From a virus, in IMG/VR virus record IMGVR_UViG_3300030389_001340, positions 1-21,800 of that record: a DNA stretch of 21,800 bases. One strand, given 5' to 3'. This document shows positions 20,930 through 21,800 of the stretch, piece by piece. Positions within the stretch are counted from its first letter, which is position 1. Each line of letters begins with the position of its first letter. The notes beneath the pieces are model-generated. The model did no database searches. It had not been told where the DNA came from and saw nothing but the letters and a program-made list of their open reading frames with translations. Position numbers and translations under genes: made by a program.

Positions 20930-21294
20930 CTGATATAACAAATGCAGATGATGTAATAGATAGTAGAGATATACTTGAATATATAGAAAAGTATAAAGAC
21001 GATAAAGACTTTGAGGAAGAAGTAAAAGCATTACAAGATATGGTAGATGAGTATTGTAATAACTATACTAATACTGACCGAACTTATGATGGCTTGGAGG
21101 ACTTAAAGTGTGGATTGACTTTCATTAGAGATAGTTATTTTGAAGATTATATGTGGGATTACTTTCGTGAAGTTAATCAAGTAGATGAGGCTTTAGAATG
21201 TTATATAGACATTGAGGCTTTTGCTCGTGACCAACAATACGATTATGATAGTGTTAATTTTAGTGGCATAGACTATTGGTTTTATAACCATTAA
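20926..21294 (+). CDS. 122-residue acidic protein with ArdA-like C-terminus, possible anti-restriction factor
   Basis: The start at ATG 20926 (MTDITNADDVIDSRDILEYI) overlaps the previous stop (ATGA) and has AGGAG 7 bases upstream; the open frame extends further up to 20854 but lies inside the previous gene there. The C-terminal half has SYFEDYMWDYFREVNQVDEA and LECYIDIEAFARDQQYDYDS, resembling the E-x-Y-F-x-D-Y and Y-I-D-x-E-A-F-x-R-D-x-x-x-D signature of ArdA-type antirestriction proteins. It is very acidic, as expected of a DNA mimic. It is shorter than typical ArdA (about 165 residues) and similarity covers only the end, so the family call is tentative. Confidence 0.72.
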   Translation: MTDITNADDVIDSRDILEYIEKYKDDKDFEEEVKALQDMVDEYCNNYTNTDRTYDGLEDLKCGLTFIRDSYFEDYMWDYFREVNQVDEALECYIDIEAFARDQQYDYDSVNFSGIDYWFYNH

Positions 21295-21320
21295 AGGAGA
21301 AAAAGAAATGAGTAATTATT
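21291..21320 (+). repeat. Exact 30-base repeat of a translation start (copy 1)
   Basis: The 30 bases holding AAAGGAG, spacer, ATG and the first four codons (M-S-N-Y) are repeated exactly at 21599-21628. Both copies start a gene. Confidence 0.92.
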
Positions 21321-21619
21321 TTGTAATACATACAGTTAATAGAGATGGTCAGTTTATATATTATGATAAATTATTTATAAAATCTAATTTATCTATGAAA
21401 GAACTTGAAACTGACGAATTTGAAATGAAGTTCTTAGATTGGGAGTTTGGTTTAGACGAGCCTATATCAAAAGATGATGAAGAATTTTGGTCAGATGGTA
21501 GGTGTGTTTGTATTGAAGATATTTATGAAGTTGATGTAGAAGATATAACTTTATTAAAAAAGTATCACTACTTTATTGATTTAGATAACGCTATGAATTT
21601 AAAGGAGAAAAAGAAATGA
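21308..21619 (+). CDS. 103-residue acidic protein
   Basis: MSNYFVIHTVNRDGQFIYYD is followed by KLFIKSNLSMKELETDEFEM and WSDGRCVCIEDIYEVDVEDI. The order strand, strand, helix, then D-G-R-x-x-x-I-x-D strand and a final helix recalls uncharacterised early proteins of phages. AAAGGAG lies 9 bases before the ATG. The stop overlaps the next ATG (ATGA). It is strongly acidic (EFGLDEPISKDDEEF). Function is unknown. Confidence 0.8.
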   Translation: MSNYFVIHTVNRDGQFIYYDKLFIKSNLSMKELETDEFEMKFLDWEFGLDEPISKDDEEFWSDGRCVCIEDIYEVDVEDITLLKKYHYFIDLDNAMNLKEKKK

Positions 21620-21628
21620 GTAATTATT
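21599..21628 (+). repeat. Exact 30-base repeat of a translation start (copy 2)
   Basis: Identical to 21291-21320. It overlaps the end of the 103-residue gene, so the same bases also encode its Lys-rich C-terminus (NLKEKKK). Confidence 0.92.
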
Positions 21629-21800
21629 GGAATAGTAATGGTAAGTATCAAGAGTTAGGAGATAAACTAATGGAGTTGATACCTGATATAGATGAGGTAG
21701 AAAATGCAGAGGATAATCCTAAACTAGAAAGGTTTAGAAAACTTGTTAATGCTTACTACGATTTATATAACAATGGTGGTGGTAATGAGAATAGAAGAGC
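21616..21800 (+). CDS. 5' part of an acidic protein (partial, cut by window edge)
   Basis: The frame opens at ATG 21616 (MSNYWNSNGKYQELGDKLME), continues LIPDIDEVENAEDNPKLERF and RKLVNAYYDLYNNGGGNENR and runs off the window without a stop. It shares its start region exactly with the previous gene. It is acidic and helical, with a Gly/Asn-rich turn. No family is recognised. Confidence 0.75.
   Translation, partial: MSNYWNSNGKYQELGDKLMELIPDIDEVENAEDNPKLERFRKLVNAYYDLYNNGGGNENRR

Overview
This window looks like about 22 kb of a small tailed-phage genome, probably a short-tailed (podovirus-like) phage of an AT-rich marine bacterium. That assignment rests on the packed overlapping genes, the strong AT bias, the head genes (small and large terminase, portal, scaffold, major capsid) followed by tail adaptor, nozzle-like and fibre genes, and several small Lys/Arg-rich proteins of a type I remember from marine (pelagiphage-like) genomes. 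There is no rRNA, tRNA, insertion sequence, CRISPR array, integrase, DNA polymerase or RNA polymerase in view, so the host and exact genus stay inferred. Most promoters read as host sigma-70 type (TTGACA, 17 bases, TATAAT-like), which fits a phage that relies on host transcription.

Layout. Bases 1-15894 are a leftward (minus-strand) late operon, in order of transcription: terminase small subunit, ten very small genes (most extremely basic), terminase large subunit, portal, an 77-residue gene buried in the portal 3' end, a virion-like protein, scaffold, major capsid, a strong UUCG terminator, three small genes, head-tail adaptor, nozzle-like tail protein, a 1183-residue fibre ending in a self-cleaving chaperone domain, a membrane-anchored coiled coil, and the first bases of one more gene. 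Start and stop codons mostly overlap (TAATG or ATGA), so translation is coupled.

Bases 15895-16574 are a gene-free divergent control region: eight exact TTGACA hexamers in both orientations, two of them forming perfect consensus promoters back to back, plus short repeats that contain the -35 hexamers. Bases 16575-17542 hold three tiny rightward genes, each followed by its own rho-independent terminator. Bases 17543-18208 are a second gene-free, very AT-rich stretch with four direct repeats spaced 40/48/40 bases; I read it as a candidate replication origin or partition site.

Bases 18209-21800 are a rightward operon of small, mostly unrecognised genes starting from a strong promoter at 18148-18176, with a 22-bp RNA hairpin after the first gene and a structured leader at 20287-20516. 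They have the character of early takeover genes; one acidic protein has an ArdA-like C-terminus and may be an anti-restriction or DNA-mimic factor. The window ends inside a gene.
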